A stretch of 64,000 nt of DNA from Tabrizicola oligotrophica (GTDB lineage Bacteria; Pseudomonadota; Alphaproteobacteria; Rhodobacterales; Rhodobacteraceae). The position numbers and the translations under genes were made by a program. Numbering within the stretch: the stretch's first letter is position 1; each line of letters begins with the position of its first letter. This document shows positions 43,748-52,349 of the stretch, in pieces. Under the pieces are notes generated by a model, which worked only from the letters and a program-made list of their open reading frames with translations, did no database searches and had not been told where the DNA came from. The stretch lies in assembly GCF_011008935.1 (NCBI RefSeq), contig NZ_JAAIVJ010000008.1:62001-126000 (forward strand), in the 5' to 3' direction.

Positions 43748-44028
43748 TGTCCGGGGCAACCCGGACTATGGCGATAAACGCACCTGTAATAAACGGCTCG
43801 GACCCGGGGGCGGTACCCGGCGGCTCCACCAATCCACGCGGCGTTGCGCGGGCATGGGGCCGAAACAGGATCGACGGACGTCTAAAGAGGCCAGCTTTCG
43901 CTCGGTAGGTACCACCGTTATCGGACCACAAGTACAGTTGCCAACGACAACCGTGCTCCGATGGCTCTGGCTGCGTAAGCGGTCCGAACATCGAAACCTA
44001 AGCCCTTCCGCTTAGCCGCGTAAGGCGG
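43748..44028 (+). ncRNA. ssrA: Circularly permuted two-piece tmRNA (alphaproteobacterial)
   Basis: The acceptor piece runs from about 43748 to the CCA at 43829-43831 (GGCTCCACCA). After a short intervening loop the coding piece starts GGGGCCG at 43856. These ends pair as a tRNA-like acceptor stem, including a G3-U70 wobble pair, the alanyl-tRNA synthetase identity element. The tag frame GCC (43940-43942) to TAA (43976-43978) encodes ANDNRAPMALAA. tmRNA rescues stalled ribosomes and tags the products for ClpXP, here with SspB encoded 2.4 kb downstream. The 3' boundary is approximate; it ends near the CCGCTTA...TAAGGCGG hairpin. Confidence 0.93.
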
Positions 44029-44036
44029 GGCCCGCC

Positions 44037-44213
44037 GGAGCCTGGCAACAGAATCCGGCACCTTTCCCGACATTGGCCAAGGCTCCGGCAATCAGACTGG
44101 CTGCGGAGCCTGGCAACAGAATCCGGCACCTTTTCCGACATTGGCCAGGGCTCCGGCAATCAGACCGGCGGCGGAGCCTGGCAACAGAATCCGGCACTTT
44201 TCCAGATAGCTTT
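44037..44213 (+). repeat. 68-bp hairpin-forming tandem repeat after ssrA
   Basis: Copies start at 44037, 44105 and 44173 (period 68), each opening GGAGCCTGGCAACAGAATCC; the third is partial. In each full unit GGAGCCTGGC can pair with GCCAgGGCTCC (or GCCAAGGCTCC) about 40 bases later, giving a long stem. The region 44214-44360 that follows shows nothing else recognisable. Confidence 0.85.
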
Positions 44214-44360
44214 CTGATTTCAGCCGCTTAACCTGCCCGCGCCGCAAGATCGCTTGACCGGTGGCAAGCCTGACGCTAATTCATGGATCGTGGGGCCAAG
44301 CGAGCGCCTCGTGAGGCGTCAGGCCAAAGCGTCGCATCCCCTCTTCTGATCGGATGCCCC

Positions 44361-45152
44361 ATGCCCAGACCGAGCGTGATTTCCCCTGCACAACTGCTGC
44401 GCCTGATCGGCACGCCCGACGCGCCCCTGCTGCTGGATGTGCGCCTGCCCGAAGACCTGGCGGCCGACCCCTTCCTCGTTCCGGCCGCCCGGCCTGTCCC
44501 CTATGGCGAAGCCGGCGCGGTGCGGGCCGACCGCCCGGTCGTCGTCATCTGCAATCGGGGGCGGAAGCTGTCCGAAGGCGTCGCCGCCCTGATCCGCGCC
44601 AATGGCGGGCAGGCCGAAATTCTGGAAGGCGGGCAGGTGGCCTGGCGCGAGGCGGGGCTGCCGGTCGTGCCAATGGCGCTGGTCGCCGGCACCGCGCTGT
44701 GGGTGACGCGGCACCGGCCCAAGATCGACCGGATCGCCTGCCCCTGGCTGATCCGCCGCTTCCTCAACCCCGCCGCGCGCTTCCTGTTCGTCGCTCCGTC
44801 CGAAGTCACCGCCGTCGCCGAGCGCTTCGGCGCCACGCCCTTCGATATTGAAGGCGTGACGTTCAGCCATCGCGGCGAGCAGTGCAGCTTTGACGCCCTG
44901 ATCGCCGATTTCGGCCTGTCGACGCCAGCGCTGGAGCGGCTGGCAACGGTGGTGCGCGGCGCCGACACCGACCGCCACGACCTTGCGCCACAGGCGGCCG
45001 GGTTGCTGGCGCTGTCCGTCGGCCTGTCGCGGCAATACCGCGATGACCTTGAACAGCTGGAGGCGGCGATGCCGCTTTACGACGCCTTGTATCGCTGGGC
45101 GCGCGACGGGTTTGACGAAGGCCATGACTGGCCGGCGGGGCGCGCGCAATGA
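44361..45152 (+). CDS. chrB: Rhodanese-ChrB fusion, chromate resistance protein
   Basis: A 263-residue fusion. Residues about 1-105 are a rhodanese domain with Cys64 in VVICNRGRKLSEG. Residues about 110-263 are the C-terminal ChrB domain (WVTRHRPKIDRIACPWLIRRFLNPAARFLFV, then GEQCSFDALIADFGLSTPAL and GADTDRHD). ChrB proteins act as chromate-responsive regulators or accessory factors for ChrA. The usual N-terminal ChrB regulator part is replaced by the rhodanese. Four-base overlap with chrA shows coupling. Confidence 0.88.
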   Translation: MPRPSVISPAQLLRLIGTPDAPLLLDVRLPEDLAADPFLVPAARPVPYGEAGAVRADRPVVVICNRGRKLSEGVAALIRANGGQAEILEGGQVAWREAGLPVVPMALVAGTALWVTRHRPKIDRIACPWLIRRFLNPAARFLFVAPSEVTAVAERFGATPFDIEGVTFSHRGEQCSFDALIADFGLSTPALERLATVVRGADTDRHDLAPQAAGLLALSVGLSRQYRDDLEQLEAAMPLYDALYRWARDGFDEGHDWPAGRAQ

Positions 45153-46402
45153 CGCCCTCGCTCGCTGATCTCACCCGCGCCTTCGCCCGCATCGGGGTTT
45201 TGTCCTTTGGCGGTCCGGCGGCGCAGATCGCGCTGATGCACCGCGAGATCGTCGATGAGCATGGCTGGGTCGAGGAGAAGGATTACCTCTCGGCGCTGTC
45301 CTTCTGCATGCTGCTGCCCGGCCCCGAGGCGATGCAGCTGGCGACCTGGATCGGCTGGCGCACCCATGGCACGCTGGGCGGGCTGATCGCGGGCGGGCTG
45401 TTCGTGCTGCCCGGGGCCTGCGTGGTGCTGGCGCTGTCGGCAATCTATGCCGCCTTTGGCGGCGTGCCACTGGTTGCAGCCGCGTTTCAGGGCATTCAGG
45501 CCGCCGTCGTCGCCATCGTGATCGAAGCCCTGCTGCGGGTGTCGCGCCGCGCCCTGAAGGGCCGGACCGAGCGGATGATCGCGCTGGCGGCCTTCCTTGG
45601 CCTTTTCGCCCTTGCCCTGCCCTTCCCGGTGGTCATTCTGGCCGCCGGTCTGGCCGGTGCGGCGTGGCTGGCCAAGGGCACCGCCCCGCTTTCCCCTGCC
45701 CCGCATGCCCGACGGGACCACAGCCTGCGCACGGCGCTGATCTGGTCCGCCGTCTGGCTTGGCCCGCTTGCCGCGCTCTGGCTGATCGAGGCCGGACTGC
45801 TGGCGCAGATCGGGCTTTATTTCTCGAAACTCGCGCTGCTGACCTTTGGCGGTGCCTATGCGGTTCTGGCCTGGATGGTGCAGGAGGTGGTACAGGTGCA
45901 GGGCTGGCTCAGCACCGCCGAGATGATGGACGGGCTGGGACTGGCCGAAACCACGCCGGGGCCGCTGATCCTGGTGACCGAGTTCGTCGGTTTCATGGCG
46001 GGCTGGCACGCCGGGGGCTGGGCCATGGCGCTGGCGGGGGCGGCGGTCGCGCTGTGGATGACCTTTGCCCCCTGTTTCCTGTGGATCTTCCTCGGTGCCC
46101 CGCATATCGCGCGGCTGACCGCGCAGCCCCGCCTTGCCGGGGCGCTGGCGGGCATCATGGCCGCCGTCGTCGGCGTCATCGCCAATCTGTCGCTGTGGTT
46201 TGCCCTGCATGTGATTTTCGGCACCGTCACCGCGCTTGATCTCGGCCCGCTCCGCCTCAGCCTGCCGGACCCGACCAGCCTCAAGCCCGTGGCGCTTGGC
46301 ATTGCAGGCGTCGCGGCCTGGCTTTTGCTGCGCCGCCACTGGCCGCTGCCTGCGGTTCTGGCCACGGCTGCGCTTGCCTCAACTCTTGCAACCCTGATCT
46401 GA
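45149..46402 (+). CDS. chrA: Chromate transporter ChrA
   Basis: A 417-residue CHR-family membrane protein with two homologous halves. The first half carries FARIGVLSFGGPAAQIALMHREIVDEHGWV and FCMLLPGPEAMQLATWIGW. The second has FSKLALLTFGGAYAVLAWM and AETTPGPLILVTEFVGF. It probably exports chromate driven by the membrane potential. It overlaps the rhodanese-ChrB gene by four bases. Confidence 0.95.
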   Translation: MTPSLADLTRAFARIGVLSFGGPAAQIALMHREIVDEHGWVEEKDYLSALSFCMLLPGPEAMQLATWIGWRTHGTLGGLIAGGLFVLPGACVVLALSAIYAAFGGVPLVAAAFQGIQAAVVAIVIEALLRVSRRALKGRTERMIALAAFLGLFALALPFPVVILAAGLAGAAWLAKGTAPLSPAPHARRDHSLRTALIWSAVWLGPLAALWLIEAGLLAQIGLYFSKLALLTFGGAYAVLAWMVQEVVQVQGWLSTAEMMDGLGLAETTPGPLILVTEFVGFMAGWHAGGWAMALAGAAVALWMTFAPCFLWIFLGAPHIARLTAQPRLAGALAGIMAAVVGVIANLSLWFALHVIFGTVTALDLGPLRLSLPDPTSLKPVALGIAGVAAWLLLRRHWPLPAVLATAALASTLATLI

Positions 46403-46466
46403 CCCGGCCCCTTCCCTTCACGAACGAATCCCCTATGCTGGCCGCAGCGCAGCGAATGGAGCAGGC

Positions 46467-46922
46467 ATGGCGAGATCCATTGATTACGGCAATCTGATGC
46501 ATCGGGCGATGCGGGGCCTGATCCAGACCGTTCTCAGGGATGTGGCCGCCCATGGCCTGCCGGGCGCGCATCATTTCTTCATCACCTTCGACACCACCGT
46601 CGAAGGCGTCGAGATCGCCGACTGGTTGCGCGCGCGCTATCCGGCGGAAATGACCATCGTCATCCAGCACTGGTTCGAAAACCTCACCGTTACCGAGGAC
46701 GGCTTCTCGATCACGCTGAACTTCGGCAACAGCCCGGAACCGCTCATCATTCCCTTTGACGCGGTGCGCACCTTCGTCGACCCCTCGGTCGAATTCGGCC
46801 TCAGGTTCGAAACCCATGACGAGGACGAGGACGAAGACGAGGAGGACGACCCCGAGGACGATCCCGAGCCGCCGCAGCACGATGCGCAGGTCGTCAGCCT
46901 CGACAAGTTCCGCAAGCATTAG
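46467..46922 (+). CDS. sspB: SspB-alpha, ClpXP adaptor for ssrA-tagged proteins
   Basis: A 151-residue protein. The substrate-binding domain (about 1-112) has GAHHFFITFDTTVEGVEIADWLRARYPAEMTIVIQHWFENLTV and FGNSPEPLIIPFDAVRTFVDPSVEFGLRF. An acidic linker (about 117-140) and a conserved C-terminal peptide VVSLDKFRKH, which should dock on ClpX, follow. It delivers tmRNA-tagged proteins to ClpXP. ssrA lies 2.4 kb upstream. It is followed 16 bases later by a methyltransferase gene. Confidence 0.93.
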   Translation: MARSIDYGNLMHRAMRGLIQTVLRDVAAHGLPGAHHFFITFDTTVEGVEIADWLRARYPAEMTIVIQHWFENLTVTEDGFSITLNFGNSPEPLIIPFDAVRTFVDPSVEFGLRFETHDEDEDEDEEDDPEDDPEPPQHDAQVVSLDKFRKH

Positions 46923-46938
46923 GCGGATGGGCGACAGC

Positions 46939-47520
46939 ATGAGTTCGGAAACCACGCTCTTTCTTCGGCAGCTAATCAGCAACCCGCGGCAGGTTTCGGC
47001 GATCTCGCCGTCCTCGCCCTGGCTGGCCCGCGGCATGACCGCAGGCCTTCACCCCGCGATGGGCAAGGTGGTGGAGTTCGGCCCCGGCACCGGGCGGCTG
47101 ACCGAGGCCATTCTGGCGCGCGGTGTCGCGCCGCATGATCTGGTGCTTTTCGAGATGAACGGCGATTTCGTGCGGCACCTGCGCGCCCGCTTTCCCGGCG
47201 TCACCGTGCATCACGGCCCCGCACAGGATGCCCCGAAACTGCTTGGCACGCACCGGGTGGGCAAGGTCATCTCGGGCCTGCCGCTGTTGTCGATGCCGCC
47301 CGCCCTGCGGGAAGCCATCGTTGCCGCCGCCTTCGGCACTCTGGCTCCCGGTGGGGCCATGGTGCAGTTCACCTATGGCGCGCAGCCGCCGTTGCCGCCG
47401 GAAAGCCTTGAACGGCTGGGCCTCGCGGTCGCGACCGGGCCGCGGATCTGGCGCAACATCCCGCCAGCCCGGATCTTCCGCTTTTACCGCCAATCGGAAG
47501 CTTCGTCCGCGACGCATTGA
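46939..47520 (+). CDS. PmtA-like phospholipid N-methyltransferase
   Basis: A protein of about 193 residues. The start SSETTLFLRQLISNPRQVSAISPSSPWLARGMT is characteristic of bacterial PmtA/KsgA-like methyltransferases, and motif I is VVEFGPGTGRLTEAILARG. It continues SGLPLLSMPPALREAIVAAAF, LAPGGAMVQFTYG, and ends NIPPARIFRFYR. It probably methylates phosphatidylethanolamine towards phosphatidylcholine. Two ATGs are possible (46927, 46939); neither has an ideal ribosome site. Confidence 0.82.
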   Translation: MSSETTLFLRQLISNPRQVSAISPSSPWLARGMTAGLHPAMGKVVEFGPGTGRLTEAILARGVAPHDLVLFEMNGDFVRHLRARFPGVTVHHGPAQDAPKLLGTHRVGKVISGLPLLSMPPALREAIVAAAFGTLAPGGAMVQFTYGAQPPLPPESLERLGLAVATGPRIWRNIPPARIFRFYRQSEASSATH

Positions 47521-47601
47521 AATCGGTATGCGACGGTATGCCGATTGAAATTTCCCGACGCTGCCCCTATGAGGCTTGCAACACATCAGGAGGCAAGACC
47601 C

Positions 47602-48996
47602 ATGTCCGCGACCCGCACCGAAACCGACAGCTTTGGCCCGCTGGAGGTTCCGTCCGACAAGTATTGGGGCGCACAGACCCAGCGCTCGATCATCAACTTC
47701 CCCATCGGCTGGGAACGCCAGCCGGTCGCGATCATCCGCGCGCTTGGCGTCATCAAGAAGGCCTGCGCGCTGGTCAACATCGCACAGGGGGATCTGGATG
47801 CCGATCTGGGCAAGACCATCGCCGCGGCGGCGCAAGAGGTGATCGCGGGCAAGTTCGACGACAACTTTCCGCTGGTCGTCTGGCAGACCGGCTCGGGCAC
47901 CCAGTCGAACATGAACGCCAACGAGGTGATCTCGAACCGCGCCATCGAAATGCTGGGCGGAGTGAAGGGCTCGAAAAAGCCGGTGCATCCGAATGACCAT
48001 GTGAACATGGGCCAGTCGTCGAACGACACTTTCCCGACCGCGATGCATGTGGCCATCGGCATGATGGCGCGCGATGTGCTGTTGCCGGGGCTGGAAAAGC
48101 TGCACAAGGCGCTGGCGGCGAAATCGGCCGAGTTCAAGGACATCATCAAGATCGGCCGGACGCATACCCAGGATGCCACGCCCCTGACCCTGGGGCAGGA
48201 ATTCGGCGGCTATGCCAAGCAGGTGGAGCGCGGGATCGAACGGGTCAGGATGTGCCTGCCGCATATCTACGAACTGGCGCAGGGCGGCACCGCCGTCGGC
48301 ACCGGGCTGAACACCAAGGTCGGCTTTGACGGCCGCGTTGCGGCGCAGATTGCCGAGATCACCGGCCTGCCCTTCGTCACCGCCCCGAACAAGTTCGAAG
48401 CCTTGGCCGCGCATGACGCCATGGTCATGTTCTCGGGCGCGCTGAAGACCGTCGCCGCCAGCCTGTTCAAGATCGCCAATGACCTGCGGCTGCTGGGCTC
48501 TGGCCCGCGCTCGGGGCTGGGCGAGCTGATCCTGCCGGAAAACGAGCCCGGCTCGTCGATCATGCCGGGCAAGGTGAACCCTACCCAGGCCGAGGCGCTG
48601 ACCATGGTCTGCGCCCATGTCATGGGCAATGACGCGGCGGTGGGTTTTGCTGGGTCGCAGGGCCATTTCGAGCTGAACGTCTACAACCCGATGATGTCCT
48701 ATAACGTGCTGCAATCCATGCAGCTTCTGGGCGATGCGGCGGGGTCGTTCACCGACAACATGGTGGTCGGCACGCAGGCCAACACCGCCCGCATTGAAAA
48801 GCTGATGAAGGAATCGCTGATGCTGGTGACGGCACTGGCGCCCACCATCGGTTATGACGCAGCGACCAAGGTGGCCAAGACCGCCCACAAGAACGGCACC
48901 ACGCTGCGCGAAGAGGCGATTGCGCTGGGCTACGTCGATGGCGAAACCTTCGACCGCATCGTGCGGCCCGAGGACATGATCGGCCCGAAAGGCTGA
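47602..48996 (+). CDS. fumC: Fumarate hydratase, class II
   Basis: A 464-residue class II fumarase. It contains [75 protein letters not shown] and the signature [16 protein letters not shown]. It interconverts fumarate and malate in the citric acid cycle. AGGAGG lies nine bases before the ATG at 47602. The DUF4169 and ribbon-helix-helix genes follow at once. Confidence 0.97.
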   Translation: MSATRTETDSFGPLEVPSDKYWGAQTQRSIINFPIGWERQPVAIIRALGVIKKACALVNIAQGDLDADLGKTIAAAAQEVIAGKFDDNFPLVVWQTGSGTQSNMNANEVISNRAIEMLGGVKGSKKPVHPNDHVNMGQSSNDTFPTAMHVAIGMMARDVLLPGLEKLHKALAAKSAEFKDIIKIGRTHTQDATPLTLGQEFGGYAKQVERGIERVRMCLPHIYELAQGGTAVGTGLNTKVGFDGRVAAQIAEITGLPFVTAPNKFEALAAHDAMVMFSGALKTVAASLFKIANDLRLLGSGPRSGLGELILPENEPGSSIMPGKVNPTQAEALTMVCAHVMGNDAAVGFAGSQGHFELNVYNPMMSYNVLQSMQLLGDAAGSFTDNMVVGTQANTARIEKLMKESLMLVTALAPTIGYDAATKVAKTAHKNGTTLREEAIALGYVDGETFDRIVRPEDMIGPKG

Positions 48997-48999
48997 GCG

Positions 49000-49173
49000 A
49001 TGGCCGAAATCATCAACCTGCGCACGGCCCGCAAGGCCAGGGACCGGGATCGGACCCGCGCGCAGGGCGATGAGAACGCCGCGAAGTTCGGCCGGACCAA
49101 GGCCGAGAAAGACCTTGAAAAAGCGCGGGCCGAAAAGGCCCGCCGCGACCTTGACGGGCATGAACGCGAATGA
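49000..49173 (+). CDS. DUF4169 family small protein
   Basis: A 57-residue charged protein: MAEIINLRTARKARDRDRTRAQ, then AAKFGRTKAEKDLEKARAEKARR. It is predicted to be one long helix. It starts three bases after the fumC stop and overlaps the next gene by four bases. The family is of unknown function and typical of alphaproteobacteria. Confidence 0.85.
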   Translation: MAEIINLRTARKARDRDRTRAQGDENAAKFGRTKAEKDLEKARAEKARRDLDGHERE

Positions 49174-49388
49174 CCGGGCGGCCCGTCAAACACTCGCTGA
49201 CCCTGAAGGGCCACCGCACCAGCGTCTCGCTGGAGGCGGAATTCTGGGAAGCGTTTCAAGGCTTTGCCCAGGCGCGCGGGGTGTCGGTGAATGAGCTTGC
49301 CGCCGAGGTGGACGCCGGGCGCATCGGCGATGCGGGGCTGGCTTCGGCCATCCGGGTTTGGGTGTTGCGGGCTTTAACGGCGCGTTAA
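49170..49388 (+). CDS. Ribbon-helix-helix domain protein
   Basis: A 72-residue protein: KHSLTLKGHRTSVSLEAEFWEAFQGFAQARGVSVNELAAEVDAGR matches the RHH_4 type, which probably binds DNA as a dimer. It is coupled to the DUF4169 gene by a four-base overlap. The target is unknown; autoregulation or control of fumC are guesses only. Confidence 0.85.
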   Translation: MTGRPVKHSLTLKGHRTSVSLEAEFWEAFQGFAQARGVSVNELAAEVDAGRIGDAGLASAIRVWVLRALTAR

Positions 49389-49423
49389 GGGTGTTTTGGC
49401 ATGCTTCCGGCAGGAGGAAAGCC

Positions 49424-49654
49424 ATGACCAACCTTGTTCGCCCGCTCTCGCCCGAAGGCTGGATCAGACATCTTTTTGCGTCGCAAGCCGCCCTGGAAGG
49501 CGGCATTGTCCGGCGACAGGTGCGCGACGTAGAACGCTATTATGGCCGCCGCGCATTCCTTGAAGAAATGAAACGACGCGGCTTTCCGGTTGTCGAGAAC
49601 GCAGGACAATTCGTGGTGTTCTGCAACAACGAACCCATCCGACGCTTGGCCTGA
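49424..49654 (+). CDS. Conserved small protein of unknown function
   Basis: A 76-residue protein: PEGWIRHLFASQAALEGGIVRRQVRDVERYYGRRAFLEEMKRRGFPVVENAGQFVVFCNNEPIRRL. GGCAGGAGGA precedes the ATG at 49424. Similar short proteins exist in related bacteria, sometimes named phosphoribosylanthranilate isomerase in error. The basic helix and the compact C terminus could suit nucleic-acid binding, but no function is assigned. Confidence 0.75.
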   Translation: MTNLVRPLSPEGWIRHLFASQAALEGGIVRRQVRDVERYYGRRAFLEEMKRRGFPVVENAGQFVVFCNNEPIRRLA

Positions 49655-49660
49655 CGGCAG

Positions 49661-49734
49661 CGATTTCTGCGCACAGAAATCATTTGCGGAGTTTGCGCGC
49701 AAACTCCGGCACCAGAGTTTGGTCCAAACTCTGG
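49661..49734. repeat. Cluster of three REP-like palindromes
   Basis: Palindromes lie at 49661-49681 (GATTTCTG/CAGAAATC), 49687-49708 (CGGAGTTTG CGCG CAAACTCCG) and 49712-49734 (CCAGAGTTTGG/CAAACTCTGG). They fill the space between two convergent genes and abut the P450 stop codon. They belong to the family at 1066-1170. Confidence 0.75.
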
Positions 49735-51078
49735 CTAGCGGCGGCCAAGGGTCAGCCAGATCCCGTCCTTCGCCCGCACTGTCAGATGCGCCACCGGTAC
49801 CGGATCGCGGCCCGCAACCCGCTCAAATCGCCAATGTTTCGCCAGCATCGCCAGCAAAAGCGGCCCCTCCACCATGGCAAACCCCGCCCCGGTGCAAACG
49901 CGCGGCCCAGCCGAAAACGGCAGGTAGGCGTCCCGCATGCAGGCCCGGTTTTCCTCGGTCTGCCAGCGGTCGGGGTCGAAGGCGTCGGGGCTCGGCCAGA
50001 TGCGCTCGTGGCGGTGCAAGTGCCAGGGCGAGAGCACCATCTGCGCCCCCGGTGCGATCTTGCGCCCGCGCATCTCTTCGGGGCAACCGTTTTCCCGCAC
50101 CATCATCGGCACCGGCGGATAGAGCCGCAGCGCCTCGCGGAACACATCGCGGGTGAACTTCAGGCGGGACAGGGCGGCAAAATCGGGGGTGTCCGGCAGG
50201 CTTGCGGCCTCGGCGGCAACGCGGTCCTGCACATCGGGGTAAAGCGCCAGCAGGTAAAGCGCCCAGGCCAGGGCCGAGGCGCTGGTCTCATGCCCGGCAA
50301 GGAAGAAGATCGCCACCTGATCGACCATCTCGGCGGTGCTGAAGGTTTCGCCCGACACCGGGTCGCGCGTCGTCATGATCTTGGTGGCAAGATCGTCCGG
50401 GGCGGTTCCCGCCGCAATCTCGGCGGCGCGGGCTTCGCAGAGCCGGGTGATCAGAGTGCGGATCTGCGCGGCGGAACGACTGGTCGCGCGACGGTGAAAG
50501 CGCGGAAACCAGCGCGGCAGCGGCAGGAAGGCGGCGAGGTTCAGCAGCGGCTGGGTGCGCTGATAGGCACGGAATTCGTGGAACACCGCCGCGGCGACCT
50601 CAAGGTCGATCGGGATCGAGAACAGCGTGCGGAAGATCACATCCGCCGCGGCGTGGCTCATCGCCTCTTCCACCTCGATGTCGCCCGGCGCAAGCCGCGC
50701 CACCGCCCCCTGCCCGGCCGCCACCATGGCCGGAAAGGTATCGCGCAACCGCCCGCCTTCGAAGGCCGGGTCGATGATCCGGCGCTGGCGTTTCCAGGTC
50801 TCGCCATTGGTCACGAAAACCGAATTGCCAAGAAGCGGGTTCAACCCCTCGCGGATGCGGTTCGATTTCGGAAAATCGTCGGGGCGCTCCACCAGGATCC
50901 GGTTTACCAGGGCGGGATCGTTGCACAGGTAGCTGCGGAAGAAGGGGGTGCGGAACTCGGCCATCCAGGCGCGATAGAGCCGGGCCGGTTGCGAGGACAG
51001 GATGTCGCGCCGGAACAGCCGCAGATGCTGCCAGAGGCTGGCCTTGTCGCGGCGGGGGGGCGGTTTCGGAGGCGTCAT
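49735..51078 (-). CDS. Cytochrome P450
   Basis: A 447-residue P450. The I-helix oxygen motif AGHETS lies at 261-266, the ExxR at 315-318 (EALRLYPP) and the heme-ligand Cys395 in FSAGPRVCTGAGFAMVEG. There is no clear N-terminal membrane anchor. The FLAGHET and LYPPVPMMVREN features suggest a fatty-acid or terpenoid hydroxylase of the CYP102/CYP4-like supergroup; the substrate is unknown. It overlaps the upstream membrane hydrolase gene by four bases. No ferredoxin or reductase gene is adjacent. Confidence 0.93.
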   Translation of the reverse strand: MTPPKPPPRRDKASLWQHLRLFRRDILSSQPARLYRAWMAEFRTPFFRSYLCNDPALVNRILVERPDDFPKSNRIREGLNPLLGNSVFVTNGETWKRQRRIIDPAFEGGRLRDTFPAMVAAGQGAVARLAPGDIEVEEAMSHAAADVIFRTLFSIPIDLEVAAAVFHEFRAYQRTQPLLNLAAFLPLPRWFPRFHRRATSRSAAQIRTLITRLCEARAAEIAAGTAPDDLATKIMTTRDPVSGETFSTAEMVDQVAIFFLAGHETSASALAWALYLLALYPDVQDRVAAEAASLPDTPDFAALSRLKFTRDVFREALRLYPPVPMMVRENGCPEEMRGRKIAPGAQMVLSPWHLHRHERIWPSPDAFDPDRWQTEENRACMRDAYLPFSAGPRVCTGAGFAMVEGPLLLAMLAKHWRFERVAGRDPVPVAHLTVRAKDGIWLTLGRR

Positions 51079-52307
51079 GCCGTGGTTCTATAGCCTGACA
51101 ACGCCGTCTCAATGCGACTTTTTGACGGCTGCCGTCCGCCATAGCGCGCCGCGAGCGTCTGCGGCCCCGCCGTGATGCGGAAATAGTCGTAATGGCCGGG
51201 CCGGTCGAAGGCGCAGAGATACTGGAAATGCAGCCGGAAGAAGCGCCAGCGCAGTTCGGCCCAACGCGCGGGCGACAGCGTCCTGGTGAACGCCGCCGTG
51301 ACCACGAGCGGCCAGCGTTTGCCCGCCGGGGCCACCCCCGAGACCGACACCGGATCGCAGAGCGCGAAGGCGCAGCCATCGCCCGGAGCGGTGACGTCGA
51401 CCCAGGACAGCTCTTCACGGGTGGACAGATAGGCCAGATCGGCGCGCAGCCGCCGCGCCTCGGGCAGGAAGGACACCATCGGCACCACCTGCCCCAGCGA
51501 CAGAAAGGCCAGCGCCGGACGCCGGGCGGGAAGGCCGCCGCGCAGGAGATCCGACAGGATCGAAACCGCCAGATGCGCGCCCGACGAATGGCCGACCACC
51601 AGCACTTCGTCGAAATCCCCGGTCATCGCCTCGGCAATCGCGGCGCGGAAATCGGCCATGCGGGCCTCCAGCTCCGGCGGGTTCGCGCCCTTGGCCTGCG
51701 CCGAATAGGCGTAGTCGTGCATCAGGTAATAGGCGAAGATCTTGTTGTCCCAGCGTTTGAAGGTGTGGAGCAGCGCCAAGACCAGCGCCCCGCCCGCCCC
51801 CAGCCCCAGCGTCCAGTGGCTGAGATGGGCGACAAGCGCGCCCAGCCCCCAGCCCGCCAGAACCGCGACCAGAAGCTGCACGATCAGGAAGATGACCGGG
51901 TAAAGCGCCGCGATCATCGGCCCCTTGCGCAACCGCATCAACCGGAACAGTGCCCCCGAGCCGATATAGGCCCAGGCCGTGCGCAGCATCTGCAGATAGG
52001 TCCGGGCAATGCCCTGATCCATCGAGGCCTTGACGATATCGGCCCAGACCAGCACCTCGACATCCGCCTCGGTCCGACACCCGTCCATCTGCGAGGTGAC
52101 GTGCCAGCCATAGGGGCCCTGCCCGGCTTTCGGTTTCAGCTCGATACCATAGCCGGAAATCCGCGCCTGATCGGCGCCCTCCTTGCGGTAAAGCTCGCGG
52201 TAGCGGCGGGGGTGAATCGGGTCATAGCCGGGGATGTAGAACACCCGGCGGCGGAACACCGCAGTTTGCGCTTGCTGCCCCTCACCCATTCCCGGCTCAT
52301 CCCCCAT
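51075..52307 (-). CDS. Membrane-anchored alpha/beta-hydrolase-like protein
   Basis: A protein of 410 residues. The N terminus has RVFYIPGYDPIHPRRYRELYRKEG, an alpha/beta-hydrolase-like first strand and oxyanion loop. Two hydrophobic spans follow (about 130-160 and 164-182). Then comes EVLVVGHSSGAHLAVSILSDLL, with the nucleophile elbow GHSSG and Ser241, and a candidate His in FDRPGHYDYFRI. It looks like a serine hydrolase with an inserted membrane hairpin. The exact family is not recognised. It is the first gene of a two-gene unit with the P450. Confidence 0.78.
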   Translation of the reverse strand: MGDEPGMGEGQQAQTAVFRRRVFYIPGYDPIHPRRYRELYRKEGADQARISGYGIELKPKAGQGPYGWHVTSQMDGCRTEADVEVLVWADIVKASMDQGIARTYLQMLRTAWAYIGSGALFRLMRLRKGPMIAALYPVIFLIVQLLVAVLAGWGLGALVAHLSHWTLGLGAGGALVLALLHTFKRWDNKIFAYYLMHDYAYSAQAKGANPPELEARMADFRAAIAEAMTGDFDEVLVVGHSSGAHLAVSILSDLLRGGLPARRPALAFLSLGQVVPMVSFLPEARRLRADLAYLSTREELSWVDVTAPGDGCAFALCDPVSVSGVAPAGKRWPLVVTAAFTRTLSPARWAELRWRFFRLHFQYLCAFDRPGHYDYFRITAGPQTLAARYGGRQPSKSRIETALSGYRTTA

Positions 52308-52349
52308 GGCGACAGGCTGGCACGAAACCCTGGCGAAATTAAGGGGGTA

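Noticed and set aside
44012-44197. 61-codon minus-strand open frame in the 68-bp repeat array
   Set aside because: It simply reads the repeat in antisense; no ribosome site and no family resemblance.
44037-44213. CRISPR array
   Set aside because: The copies are 68-bp direct tandem units without variable spacers, and no cas gene is present.
43748-44360. Integrated phage or island at ssrA
   Set aside because: ssrA genes are common integration sites, but no integrase, attachment duplication of the tmRNA end or phage gene is visible.
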